DNA of 64,000 bases from Paraburkholderia monticola (lineage in GTDB: Bacteria; Pseudomonadota; Gammaproteobacteria; Burkholderiales; Burkholderiaceae), in the NCBI RefSeq assembly GCF_001580545.1, contig NZ_LRBG01000031.1:62001-126000 (forward strand), given 5' to 3'. How positions within the stretch are numbered: position 1 is the stretch's first letter; the number at the start of each line of letters is the position of its first letter. The notes beneath the pieces are model-generated. The model did not search any database. It had not been told where the DNA came from and saw only the letters and a list, made by a program, of their open reading frames with translations. The position numbers and the translations under genes are program-made. This document shows, piece by piece, positions 53,898-62,646 of this stretch.

Positions 53898-54766
53898 CAC
53901 CGGTCGCGTTTGACGGCCGATTTCCATATGTATCCCGAGACTAGCACCGCGCACGTGATCAGCATCAGTACCGAAGCCGCGCTGGCAGGTCCAACGTTGA
54001 AGAACCGGAAGCCGGTGTCGTAGATGTAGGTCGATAGTGTCTGCGTGGCATTGCCGGGACCGCCGCCCGTCAACGCGTAGACCTTGTCGAATAGCTTGAA
54101 GGTGTCGATCGAGCGCAGCAGCATGGCGAGCGCGAGGTGCGGCGCCACGAGTGGCAACGTGATGTAGCGCAGGCACTGCCATTCGTTCGCGCCATCGGTG
54201 CGCGCCGCCTCCGCGACGTCGGGCGGAATCGACTGCAGTCCCGCGAGAATGACCAGGAAGGCCATCGGCGTCCATTGCCAGATATCGACCAGCATCAGCG
54301 ACCACAGCGCGAGGTGCGGATCGGATAGCCAGGGCACTCGCGGCAGACCCACCGCAACGAGCAGCGCGTTCAGAAAGCCCTTGTAATTGAGCCAGTTGCG
54401 CCAGATGGCCGAGCACACGAGCGTGGAGAGCATCATCGGCAGCACGGCGAGCGGCAACGCGATGCGTCGGCCGGGAAACGCGCGCACGAACAGCAGCGCG
54501 AGCGCGAGGCCGAACAGGACTTCAGCGATCGAGGCCACGATCATGAACTGGATCGTATTGACGAAACTCGTGCCGAACTCGCCGTCGGCCATGACCGATC
54601 GATAGTTGGCGAGCCCGATGAACGCGCGATGTCCCGATGCATAGTCGACCGAGAAAAACGAATCGATCAGCACGCGCGCCACGGGGTAGAGCGCCAGCAC
54701 GCCGAGCACGAGCGCGGCTGGGCTCATCAGGACGATCAGCGGCAGATAACGTCGCAACCGGCTCAT
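53897..54766 (-). CDS. Sugar-type ABC importer permease, MalF/UgpA class
   Basis: A 289-residue permease with six hydrophobic segments (YLPLIVLMSPAALVLGVLAL first) and the EAA motif EAARTDGANEWQCLRYITLP. It matches the first permease of MalFGK/UgpAE-type importers. The start MSRLRRY at 54766 is chosen over upstream in-frame codons that read as arginine-proline-rich noise. It follows the binding-protein gene by 28 bases and overlaps the second permease. Confidence 0.87.
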   Translation of the reverse strand: MSRLRRYLPLIVLMSPAALVLGVLALYPVARVLIDSFFSVDYASGHRAFIGLANYRSVMADGEFGTSFVNTIQFMIVASIAEVLFGLALALLFVRAFPGRRIALPLAVLPMMLSTLVCSAIWRNWLNYKGFLNALLVAVGLPRVPWLSDPHLALWSLMLVDIWQWTPMAFLVILAGLQSIPPDVAEAARTDGANEWQCLRYITLPLVAPHLALAMLLRSIDTFKLFDKVYALTGGGPGNATQTLSTYIYDTGFRFFNVGPASAASVLMLITCAVLVSGYIWKSAVKRDR

Positions 54767-54794
54767 CGGCCCGTTCCCACGGTGGCCTGTGCCG

Positions 54795-56051
54795 TCACTG
54801 CGACGTGGCGTTGGCCTGGGCGATCTTCTGCGCGGCCTGATGCAGGGCTGCATCGGGCGCGGCCTGCCCCGTCAGCGCGAGTTGCAACGCGTCGCCGAGA
54901 ATCGCCTCGACCTGCTGCCAGTCCTTCACGCGGGGCCGCGCGCGGCCCGCTTCGAGCGCCTTCAGTTGATCCGGATACCAGCGGTATTGCTTGACGAGCG
55001 TCGGATTGGCAAAGACGCTCTTGCGCGTCGGCGGAATGCCGAGCACGGCCAGTTGCGTTTGCGTTTGCGACGAGGTCAGATAGGCCAGGAAATCCGCTGC
55101 CACTTTCGCATGCGCGGCATCTTTCGCAATGCCCATTTGCCAGATGCCGAGCATCGGCGCCGGCCCCTTGATCTCGCCCGGCGGCGGTTGCAGCGCGACC
55201 TGGCCGACGACGCGCGACTTCGCCGGGTCGTCGAGCGCAGGCAGCCAGGCGGGCCATACTTCGATGGCCTGCGCGGCCGTGCCGCCCTGCAACGCGTCGC
55301 GCACTTCGCCGGCGCCATAGACGTCGACGTCCTTTGGTGCCCACTTCTTGAGAGCGAGGAGCATCTTCAGGGCGGCCAGCGCCTCGGGCGAATCGATCGT
55401 AACCTTGCCATTCGTGTCGATGACTTCTCCGCCATAGGCCCAAAGGATCGGCAGAAAACCGGTGACGACGGGGTTGCCCTTCACGCCGCGAAACACGACA
55501 GCCGAAACGTCCTTGTCGGCGGTGCCGATGGTCTGCGCGATTTTCAGCACGTCGTCCCAGTTGCGCGGCGGCTGCAGGCCGCGACTCGCGAGCAGATCCT
55601 TGCGATAGGCGAACATCTCGACGTTGCCGACGATCGGCATCGCGTACAGGGTGCCGGTCGGCGCGCGTCCCAGCGCGACCGTGGAGGTCACCATGTCGGC
55701 ATCCGCGAGCGTGGTGGGCAGCGGCTGAAGCCATCCGTTGGCGATGAATTCGGGCGACCAGGTGTCGTCCATCATCACGAGGTCATAGGCGCGCGTGTTT
55801 TCCCGCAACGAGAGCTTCAGTTTCTGATAGAGGTCGTTGTTCGGCAGCTTCAGCAACTCGATCTCGACGCCAGGGTGCTGTTTCTTGTAGCCGTCCACCG
55901 CCTGCGCGAGTCCGCGGCCGTAGATGTCGTCCCGGCCCGCGATCACGAGATCCGCGGCATGGGCGCCGAGCGCGGCGATGGACAGGGAAGCCGCGACGGA
56001 TGCCGCGCGCAGGCAGGCGAGCAGGGTCGTCCGCTGGATCATTGAAGCCAT
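54795..56051 (-). CDS. Extracellular sugar-type binding protein (MalE/UgpB class)
   Basis: A 418-residue periplasmic binding protein of the large carbohydrate (type II cluster D) group. The signal peptide runs through SLSIAALGAHA and the mature N terminus is ADLVIAGRDDIYGRG. Blocks such as LAVLGIPPTRKSVFANPTLV near the C terminus fit UgpB/MalE relatives. Ligand could be a sugar, polyol, or glycerophospho- or inositol-type compound; the linked phosphodiesterase favours a phosphodiester. The ATG at 56051 has AGAGG upstream; 56042 is an alternative start. Confidence 0.87.
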   Translation of the reverse strand: MASMIQRTTLLACLRAASVAASLSIAALGAHAADLVIAGRDDIYGRGLAQAVDGYKKQHPGVEIELLKLPNNDLYQKLKLSLRENTRAYDLVMMDDTWSPEFIANGWLQPLPTTLADADMVTSTVALGRAPTGTLYAMPIVGNVEMFAYRKDLLASRGLQPPRNWDDVLKIAQTIGTADKDVSAVVFRGVKGNPVVTGFLPILWAYGGEVIDTNGKVTIDSPEALAALKMLLALKKWAPKDVDVYGAGEVRDALQGGTAAQAIEVWPAWLPALDDPAKSRVVGQVALQPPPGEIKGPAPMLGIWQMGIAKDAAHAKVAADFLAYLTSSQTQTQLAVLGIPPTRKSVFANPTLVKQYRWYPDQLKALEAGRARPRVKDWQQVEAILGDALQLALTGQAAPDAALHQAAQKIAQANATSQ

Positions 56052-56593
56052 GGCTCTCGAATTCCTCTTGGGGATTGGCGTTTGCGTGCGATGAGTCCAG
56101 AGCAACCCACCCCGCTTTTCTTCATCGCGCGCGGAGGCGCGAATAATTGATGCCAGATGCGGCAGCGAGATTGCAGCAACCTAGCATGACAAACATATGT
56201 CATCAAGCGGGGTTGCGCCGTAGTGTTCGAAGGCGCACGCAGGTGTGCCAGTCATGAAATCGGCTTCAGATGCGCTGGCTGAATTCAGACCTCGGGCTCT
56301 GGTTCCGGCATATCGCGAAGCGGAGCAATAGTTGGCATAACGAATCAGAGAAACATAAGGATCACTGATCCATCGAGAAATCGCCGCCGCTTCCGAACAA
56401 GAAAAAATTGCCTTTGCGGCGGTGCGGAAGGCGGAGTTCTTTCCGCTGCGCACCATGAACTCGGTGGGGACCCGCTCATCGTTTGTACCGATTGAGTGCC
56501 CGAACGCCCGTGCATATTGTTGTGGGCGCATTCTTCAAATGCTGCAATGTGGCGGGCAGATGTTGCTCAACGATCCTTTCGAATCGGAGATGC
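56052..56593. other. Divergent promoter interval between two ABC importers, with a possible regulator remnant
   Basis: This 542-base gap separates the sugar-type importer (minus) from the branched-chain-type importer (plus). No intact gene is supported. On the minus strand around 56440-56490 the frame reads NDERVPTEFMVRSGKN, resembling the ERVPTELVVR segment near the C terminus of LacI regulators, with no matching sequence upstream. This could be the relic of a lost regulator, but the match is short. Confidence 0.4.
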
Positions 56594-57862
56594 ATGATGT
56601 CCAGTAACAGAGTGTGGCGAAACCTTCATTGCGCCGTCGCGACGGGGATGGTAGCGGCGGGGCTAGGTCTGGCGGCGGGCGCCCATGCGGCGGCCGACCC
56701 GATCAAGATCGGCGTGATCAGCGAAGAGTCCTCAGTGGCGGGCGCCTCGATCAGCAAGGCGGCGCAGCTCGCCGCGGACGAGATCAACGCGAAGGGCGGA
56801 GTGGATGGCCGGCCCATCCAGATCGTCGCCTACGACGATCATTCGTCGGCCTCGGACGGCGTGCGCGCGTTTCAGCGAGCCGCGACCCAGGATAAGGTGG
56901 TCGCCGTGATCGGCAGCTACATCAGCGAAGTGGCGCTCGCGATGGAACCGTGGTCGGGACGCCTGAAGATGCCTTTCATCACGCCGGGCGCGGCCAGCAA
57001 CGACATCTCGAAGCACGTTCACGACGACTACGACCACTACAAGTACACCTTCCACGGCTGGATGACCTCGGCGTTCATCGCGCAATCGATCTGCGACTTC
57101 TCGCACGATGTTCTGGTCGGCCAGTTCAAGATGAAAACGACGGTCGTCATGAGCGAGGACGCGGCGTGGACCAAGCCGCTCGACGAACGCTACCTGGAAT
57201 GTCTGCCTAAAGCCGGCCTTCAGGTGCTCGACCATATCCGCTTCAATCCCGATACCTCGGACTTCACGCCGATCTTCAACCAGATCGAGGCCAAGCACCC
57301 CGATACGATCACCACCGGCATCAGCCACGTTGGCGTGCAGCCGACCGTGCAATGGCACGACCAGCAAGTGCCGATCCCGATGTCGGGACAAAGCTCGCAG
57401 GCCACGACCACGAGCTTCTGGAAGGACACGAACGGCGCGACCGAAGGCGTGATCACGGCCTCGGCCGCGGCGCCGGGCGTGGCGATCACGCCGAAAACGG
57501 TACCGTTCACGGATGCCTACCAGAAGAAATTCGGCGTTTCTCCGGCGTATTGCGGCTTCACGAGCTATGACCTCGTCTACATCATCGCGGACGCAATCAA
57601 GCGCAACAAAGGTTCGACCGATCCGGACCAGATGGTCGACGCGCTCGAGAAAACCGACTACGAAGGCACGATCGGACGCTGGCAGTTCTACGGCAAGAAC
57701 GATCAGTTCACGCACGCGTTGAAGTACGGGCCAGGCTATATCACCGGCATCAACCTGCAATGGCAGAACGGCAAGCAGGTCGCGATCTGGCCCAAGTCGC
57801 TGGCCAACGGGACGGTCAAGTTCCCGACCTTCATCAAGGTGCAGCAGGCAAGCGCGAACTAG
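56594..57862 (+). CDS. Branched-chain amino acid-type periplasmic binding protein, second system
   Basis: A 422-residue LivK-like binding protein. The signal peptide (VATGMVAAGLGLAAGAHA) is followed by ADPIKIGVISEESSVAGASI. Landmarks include AQLAADEINAKGGVDGRPIQ and VAVIGSYISEVALAMEPWSG. Either of two adjacent ATGs (56594, 56597) follows GGAG. The sequence is distinct from the protein encoded at 42621. It begins the operon that continues with permeases and a fused ATPase; the ligand is unknown, and such systems often carry amides, urea or aromatic compounds. Confidence 0.9.
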   Translation: MMSSNRVWRNLHCAVATGMVAAGLGLAAGAHAAADPIKIGVISEESSVAGASISKAAQLAADEINAKGGVDGRPIQIVAYDDHSSASDGVRAFQRAATQDKVVAVIGSYISEVALAMEPWSGRLKMPFITPGAASNDISKHVHDDYDHYKYTFHGWMTSAFIAQSICDFSHDVLVGQFKMKTTVVMSEDAAWTKPLDERYLECLPKAGLQVLDHIRFNPDTSDFTPIFNQIEAKHPDTITTGISHVGVQPTVQWHDQQVPIPMSGQSSQATTTSFWKDTNGATEGVITASAAAPGVAITPKTVPFTDAYQKKFGVSPAYCGFTSYDLVYIIADAIKRNKGSTDPDQMVDALEKTDYEGTIGRWQFYGKNDQFTHALKYGPGYITGINLQWQNGKQVAIWPKSLANGTVKFPTFIKVQQASAN

Positions 57863-57895
57863 TCGCGCGGCGATGGCGATGGATGTTGTCCCGGT

Positions 57896-57930
57896 CTGTG
57901 CGGACCTGCGCGTAGCGAAGGTCCGCACAG
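57896..57930 (+). terminator. Strong intercistronic hairpin after the second binding-protein gene
   Basis: CTGTGCGGACC (57896-57906) pairs perfectly with GGTCCGCACAG (57920-57930), an 11-bp stem with a 13-base loop, in the 107-base gap before the LivH-class gene. There is no T-run, so an mRNA-stabilising or attenuating role is more likely than full termination. Confidence 0.6.
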
Positions 57931-57969
57931 CGCACGCATCGACACCCCAACCGACATGAAGGGCCGCGC

Positions 57970-58845
57970 ATGTTGCTACTGCAGATTCTCATCGACGGCT
58001 TTGCGATCAGTTCCCTCTATGCGCTGGGCGCGATCGGTTTCACGCTGATCTTCGGCGTCTCCGGCATCTTGAACCTCGCGCACGGCGGCGTGATGCTGGT
58101 CGCGGCGCTGATGGGCTGGATGCTCGCGGGCGAAGTGGGACTCGGCACCTATCTCGGCACGCTGCTCGGCGTGTTGGCGGGTCTCGTGACAGCCTTCGTC
58201 ACTTACCTGATGGTGGTGCGGCCCATTCAGCGTTCGGCTGCGATTCCCGGCGAAGAAAAGGAAATCTTCGTGCTCACCGGTACGCTGCTGTGGGGCATCA
58301 TGATCCAGCAGGGCATGGCGTGGCTCTTCACCGACAACCCTGTGACGATGCGCCCGCTGATCAGCGGTGTGGCGATGGTGGGCGGCGTGCGCGTGCCGTT
58401 CAACGAGATCATGATCGCGGTGGTCTGCTGGGCCGTGATCGGCCTGTTGTGGCTATTCGTGAACCGCACGCGTGCAGGCAAGGCGCTGCTCGCGGCTTCG
58501 ATGAATCCACGCGGTCTCACGCTGCTCGGTTTCGAACTCTCACGCATCTATCTTCTCGCGTGGACCATCTATGGCGTGCTGGCCGGCATTGCGGGCGTGC
58601 TGCTCGCTTCGTTCCTCGGCGTGAGCACGAACAATGCGGGGCAACTCACGGCGAGCGCGTTCTCGATTGTCGTGCTGGGCGGCCTTGGCAGCGTGTCCGG
58701 CTCGTTGATGGCCGCGTATGTCGTCGGTTATCTGGAAACGGTCACGGCCTATCTCATTGCGCCGACCCTGCGGCCGCTGCCCGCGTTGCTCCTGCTGGTG
58801 CTGGTGGTGTATGTGCGGCCCCAGGGCTTCCTGGGACGACGCTAA
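57970..58845 (+). CDS. Branched-chain-type ABC importer permease, LivH class
   Basis: A 291-residue LivH-class permease (LLLQILIDGFAISSLYALGA, GVSGILNLAHGGVMLVAALM) with about eight hydrophobic segments and the family loop MNPRGLTLLGFELSR. It pairs with the LivM-class permease that follows by 23 bases. Preceded by the intercistronic hairpin, it is likely made in lower amount than the binding protein. Its overall composition matches the host, with no sign of transfer. Confidence 0.9.
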   Translation: MLLLQILIDGFAISSLYALGAIGFTLIFGVSGILNLAHGGVMLVAALMGWMLAGEVGLGTYLGTLLGVLAGLVTAFVTYLMVVRPIQRSAAIPGEEKEIFVLTGTLLWGIMIQQGMAWLFTDNPVTMRPLISGVAMVGGVRVPFNEIMIAVVCWAVIGLLWLFVNRTRAGKALLAASMNPRGLTLLGFELSRIYLLAWTIYGVLAGIAGVLLASFLGVSTNNAGQLTASAFSIVVLGGLGSVSGSLMAAYVVGYLETVTAYLIAPTLRPLPALLLLVLVVYVRPQGFLGRR

Positions 58846-58868
58846 CCCTGCGAATGGAGCGTACCCCC

Positions 58869-59795
58869 ATGTCGGTTCTTCTCCGTTCGCGTGGCACATG
58901 GATTGCCGTCGCGCTCGCCGTGATGGCGGCGACATTGCCATGGTGGCTCTCGGGATACATCCTGGGGGTGCTGACGGTTGCGTACTACTTCGGCGTGTTC
59001 GCCATGTCGTGGGACCTGTTGTTCGGCTTCGCCGGCGAGGTCAACTTCGGGCCGACGTTTCTGATCGGACTCGGTGCCTATTCGGCTGCGATACTCGACG
59101 CCCGCTGGGGCCTGCCGATCCCCGTTTGCGTGATCGCGGGCGGCGGCGTCGCGCTGGTGGGCGGCCTGTTGCTCGCGGTGCCGGCGCTGCGCTTGCGCGG
59201 CCCTTACTTCGGGCTGGTCACGCTCGTGGCCGTGCTGCTGCTGCAGAACGCCATCGTGATCTTTGCGGGCGTGACGGGCGGCGAGATTGGCATGACAGTG
59301 CCGGACGTGTTGTCGGTCGATGCGAACCATAACTACTGGATCGCGCTCGCGTTCCTGATCGTTTGCGCGATCCTGCTGTTCGGCCTTTCGCGCTCGGCGG
59401 TCGGTCTGATCCTGCAGGCAAGCGGGCAGGACGCGACCGGCGCGCAGGCGTTGGGCTTCAATGTCACGCGCCACAAGCTCGTGGCCTTCTGCATCAGCGC
59501 CGTCTTCTCGGGCGTGGCCGGCGCGATGCTGGTGTTCTACCAGGGCACGGCCTCCGTCAGCACGGTGGTCGATCTCAGCGTGGGCGTACAGATCATCATC
59601 GCGGCCGTGCTAGGCGGACGGCGCACGATACTCGGCGCGGTGCTCGGCTCGATCTTCCTGATCGTTGCCGGCGAGTTTCTGCGTCCGCTCGGCCAGTTGA
59701 ACACGTTCGTCGTCGCGGCGGTCGCGCTGGCGGCGCTGCTGTTCTTTCCCGACGGTCTGCTCGGCAATCTGCTGCGTGTGAGGGAGCGCCCATGA
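58869..59795 (+). CDS. Branched-chain-type ABC importer permease, LivM class
   Basis: A 308-residue LivM-class permease: YYFGVFAMSWDLLFGFAGEV, GPTFLIGLGAYSAAILDARW and VTRHKLVAFCISAVFSGVAG. The ATG at 58869 has GGAG eight bases upstream; another ATG at 58854 is in frame but inside the ribosome binding site. The stop overlaps the ATPase start (ATGA), so the permease and fused ATPase are co-translated. Confidence 0.9.
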   Translation: MSVLLRSRGTWIAVALAVMAATLPWWLSGYILGVLTVAYYFGVFAMSWDLLFGFAGEVNFGPTFLIGLGAYSAAILDARWGLPIPVCVIAGGGVALVGGLLLAVPALRLRGPYFGLVTLVAVLLLQNAIVIFAGVTGGEIGMTVPDVLSVDANHNYWIALAFLIVCAILLFGLSRSAVGLILQASGQDATGAQALGFNVTRHKLVAFCISAVFSGVAGAMLVFYQGTASVSTVVDLSVGVQIIIAAVLGGRRTILGAVLGSIFLIVAGEFLRPLGQLNTFVVAAVALAALLFFPDGLLGNLLRVRERP

Positions 59796-61303
59796 ACGAC
59801 ACGCCGCTGCTCTCCGTACGCGGGCTGACCAAGCGCTTCGGCGGTCTCGTCGCCGTCAAGGATATCGGCTTCGACATCCGGCCCGGTGAGATTCTCGGCT
59901 TGATCGGACCGAACGGCTCGGGCAAATCCACGGTCATGAAGCTGATCATGGGCATCGAGCGGCCCAATGCAGGGTCGGTCAAGGTGAATGGCGTGGAGAT
60001 GGCGGGCTGGGCGCCGCACCGCATCGCGCGCGCGGGCGTGGGCATCGTGTTCCAGCATTCGCGGCCGCTTCATCGGCAAACGGTGCTGGAACATATCAAG
60101 CTCGCGCTGCTGCCGGACTCGCTCGTCAAGCTCGTTGCCGAACCCCACGTGCACGAGCGCGCCCAGGAAATTGCCGCGCGCGTGGGTCTGGCCGCCGTCA
60201 TGCATCGGCATCCCGCGACGCTGCCGTTCGCGGATCTGCGCCGCATGGAAATGGCGAAGGCGATCGCGCGCGACCCGCAGGTCGTGCTGGTGGACGAGCC
60301 GTTCGCGGGACTGACGGTGGCCGAATCGGAGGCGTTTTCCGAGCTGATTCGCGGCTTTCGCGCAGAAGGTCGCGCGGTGCTGCTGGTCGATCACAACGTG
60401 AAGAGTCTCGCCGCGCTCGCCGACCGCGTGCTCGCGATGTACCTTGGCGAGCATGTCGCCGAGGGCACGGCTGAAGAAGTGATGCAGAACGAGACGGTGC
60501 GCCGTGTCTATCTGGGCGGCAAGCTGGAACTGCGTCAGCGCACCGGACTCGCGGCCAATGCGAAGCCCACGATCCTCGAAGTGGCCGGGGTGCGCGTGCT
60601 ATACGACAAGGCCTGCGCACTCGACGACGTCAGCCTGCAAGTCCGCGAGGGCGAGTTCGTATCGGTTGTCGGGCTCAACGGTGCGGGCAAGACGACGCTC
60701 TTCAACGCGCTCTCGGGGCTCGTGCCGTACAAGGGCACGATTCGTTTCGACGGGCGCGATCTGCGCGGTATGAGCGGTGCGGCCATCTCGCGCGGTGGTC
60801 TCGTGCAATGCCCGGAAACGCGTGAGCTATTCGGCGACATGACGGTACGCGAGAATCTCGAACTCGGCGGTTTTCATCTTGCCGATTCGGTGCGCACAAA
60901 ACAGCTCTCGTGGCTCTACGATCTCTTTCCGATCCTCAAGTCGCGCCAGGGCCAAACCGCGCGCACGCTTTCCGGCGGCGAGCAGCAAATGCTCGCGATC
61001 GCGCGCGCGTTGATGACCCAGCCGAAGCTCCTGATTCTCGACGAACCGACGCTCGGACTCGCTCCCGTGATTCTCGAGCAATTGTCGAAAGCGCTGGATT
61101 CGCTTCAGAAGTCCACGCCCATTACCGTGCTGCTGGGCGAGCAGAACGTGAGGTTCGCGCTGCCGCATGCAGACCGCGTCTATGTGCTCGAACACGCGCG
61201 CATCATCTGGGAGGGCAGCGCGTCGCGCTTCGAGGCCGAGATGGGGCGCGGCTTTCTCGAAGCGGTGCCTGCCGGCGAGACCGATGCCGCGAGCGGCAGA
61301 TAA
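59792..61303 (+). CDS. Fused LivG-LivF ATPase of the branched-chain-type importer
   Basis: A single 503-residue chain carrying two complete ABC ATPase modules, replacing separate LivG and LivF. Module 1 (about 1-250): Walker A GPNGSGKST (39-47) and Walker B VVLVDEP. Its signature, expected as LxYGxQR in LivG, reads LPFADLRRMEMAKAIA, so the glycine is lost. Module 2 (about 265-495): Walker A GLNGAGKTT, signature LSGGEQQMLAIARAL and Walker B LLILDEPTLGLAP are intact. A short linker (LRQRTGLAANAKPTILEV) joins them. Start at 59792 overlaps the permease stop. The asymmetric motifs imply one degenerate ATP site. Confidence 0.9.
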   Translation: MNDTPLLSVRGLTKRFGGLVAVKDIGFDIRPGEILGLIGPNGSGKSTVMKLIMGIERPNAGSVKVNGVEMAGWAPHRIARAGVGIVFQHSRPLHRQTVLEHIKLALLPDSLVKLVAEPHVHERAQEIAARVGLAAVMHRHPATLPFADLRRMEMAKAIARDPQVVLVDEPFAGLTVAESEAFSELIRGFRAEGRAVLLVDHNVKSLAALADRVLAMYLGEHVAEGTAEEVMQNETVRRVYLGGKLELRQRTGLAANAKPTILEVAGVRVLYDKACALDDVSLQVREGEFVSVVGLNGAGKTTLFNALSGLVPYKGTIRFDGRDLRGMSGAAISRGGLVQCPETRELFGDMTVRENLELGGFHLADSVRTKQLSWLYDLFPILKSRQGQTARTLSGGEQQMLAIARALMTQPKLLILDEPTLGLAPVILEQLSKALDSLQKSTPITVLLGEQNVRFALPHADRVYVLEHARIIWEGSASRFEAEMGRGFLEAVPAGETDAASGR

Positions 61304-61336
61304 CAGTCGCCCGTTGTGACGATCGTCGTGTTGCGG

Positions 61337-61558
61337 TTATCGAGGCTTACCGCGCCGGATTTCACGAGCGGCGTACACCGCGGTGAAGATGCCGATTAGC
61401 GTGGCACCGACCGCGATCGGCCCGTCGAACGGGTTCGGGTCATGGTTTGCCACGGCGTAAAAGCCCTGGCCGATTCCAATGGCGATCATGAAGACACCGA
61501 AAACCAGCCCCCACGCGGGTCCGGCTGTACGCGAGCGCAATTTGCGAAGCGATTTCAT
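61337..61558 (-). CDS. Small hypothetical membrane protein (72 residues)
   Basis: A 72-residue protein with two hydrophobic segments: AWGLVFGVFMIAIGIGQGFY and PIAVGATLIGIFTAVYAAREI, joined by a short NHDPNPFDG loop; it ends in a basic tail. GGAGAAAG upstream of the ATG at 61558 supports it over an in-frame start at 61624. The function is unknown. It is convergent with the fused ATPase gene across 33 bases. Confidence 0.65.
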   Translation of the reverse strand: MKSLRKLRSRTAGPAWGLVFGVFMIAIGIGQGFYAVANHDPNPFDGPIAVGATLIGIFTAVYAAREIRRGKPR

Positions 61559-61879
61559 CGCGCTTTCTCCGTAGACGTTCTGGCAACGCGAAGCGATGCG
61601 GCGCGCCCAAAGGCGGCGCCACATGGGTTAATCAACAAGGTGCACGGGGAATATTGCTACGACGCGCACCGTCTGCCTGTCGGCAGGACGGCGGCTGGAA
61701 AAGGCGGGCGCAGACGTCTTGCCGGTCAGGCAGCGACTTGATTCGAAGGTCGACTACTGCAAGTGTCCAAGGCAAAAGCCCCGTTTGTGAAGACGTCTAA
61801 AGTCTAGGAGACGGGCAACTGGCGAGTCAATGTGGAAACGTAAGGAGCACCGCATATTTTCGTAAGCGACGATCGTTCC
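61559..61879. other. Non-coding interval with an inverted pair of REP-like hairpins
   Basis: No gene is supported in these 321 bases. The notable content is an imperfect 18-19-base inverted repeat at 61673-61733, described separately. The left part near 61620 holds the promoter of the small membrane gene. Confidence 0.5.
61673..61733. repeat. Inverted pair of REP-like hairpins
   Basis: CTGCCTGTCGGCAGGACG (61673-61690) and CGTCTTGCCGGTCAGGCAG (61715-61733) are near-complementary, 24 bases apart. Each arm also folds alone: CTGCC-TGTC-GGCAG on the left and a TGCC/GGCA stem on the right. This tail-to-tail arrangement resembles a BIME of two REP sequences. It is about 0.9 kb from a RAYT-family gene, the kind of protein that mobilises REPs. 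One copy alone cannot prove a repeat family. Confidence 0.45.
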
Positions 61880-62611
61880 TCAAACCGCAAAGCGAACGAA
61901 CCGAGCACTCGGCAACGCAATCTGATGCGTCCATGCCGCCAGTGTCCTTGCGACGACAGGCGCCTTGCTCAATATCGCGCTGTCGTAGACCTTGCCGGCG
62001 AAGCGCATGACGTCGACCATGCGAAATCCCTGGGCGCGATAGAAGGCGACCAGGTGCGCTGCCGGATACGGTGTGTCGAGGGCGAGCTCCGTGTAGCCGC
62101 GCGTCGCCGCCCAGTGTTCGGCGAACGCCAGCAGGGATTTGCCGATGCCGTGGTTCTGCCATGACGGATCGATAGCCAACTGACGGATCGTGGCGACATC
62201 GCCGCGATGGTAGTGCTCGCAGGCCGATTCGCGATCTCGCGTATAGAGCGTCACGGTGCCGACGATATGGCCGTCGTTGACCACGATGAAGCAGTCGCCC
62301 GCTTGCGCTCTGCGCTTCGTCACGCTCACATCCTGATCCACGCAAGTGCAATTGAGCCCCATCGCGCCGAGGCGCTCGAACGCGCGATGCAGCATCGTCG
62401 TGAGCTGCTCGTACGAGTCGCGCGACGGGTCGAAGCGTCTGAGCACCACATCGCGAACGCCGCGTTTGAGATGCGTGAGGGATAGGGGTTTTGCGCTCGT
62501 TGCAGGTGGCCTCGACAAGACATCTCTCCACACTTCCTGATTTATTCGCAGTGTAGAGACGGCCTCTGCGTGCCACAAGAAAAAATGTCGTAAAGACTGT
62601 CGAGGCGCCAC
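61880..62611 (-). CDS. GNAT-family N-acetyltransferase
   Basis: A GCN5-related acetyltransferase. The acetyl-CoA pyrophosphate loop is QNHGIGKSLL (the RxxGxG/A position has Asn-His-Gly-Ile-Gly), preceded by RQLAIDPSW and followed by AFYRAQGFRMV. The N-terminal 55 residues are variable. The longest frame starts at a GTG (62611) with a weak ribosome binding site; other starts within the first 30 codons are possible. The substrate is unknown. It lies between the small membrane protein and the RAYT-like gene, all minus strand. Confidence 0.75.
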   Translation of the reverse strand: MAPRQSLRHFFLWHAEAVSTLRINQEVWRDVLSRPPATSAKPLSLTHLKRGVRDVVLRRFDPSRDSYEQLTTMLHRAFERLGAMGLNCTCVDQDVSVTKRRAQAGDCFIVVNDGHIVGTVTLYTRDRESACEHYHRGDVATIRQLAIDPSWQNHGIGKSLLAFAEHWAATRGYTELALDTPYPAAHLVAFYRAQGFRMVDVMRFAGKVYDSAILSKAPVVARTLAAWTHQIALPSARFVRFAV

Positions 62612-62646
62612 CTCTACATCTTCTATCTGCTCGCCGCCCTCTGGAT

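Noticed and set aside
53898..54416. Extension of the second sugar-type permease to 456 codons
   Set aside because: It overlaps the first permease in another frame; the ATG at 53897 overlaps that gene's stop and gives the normal length.
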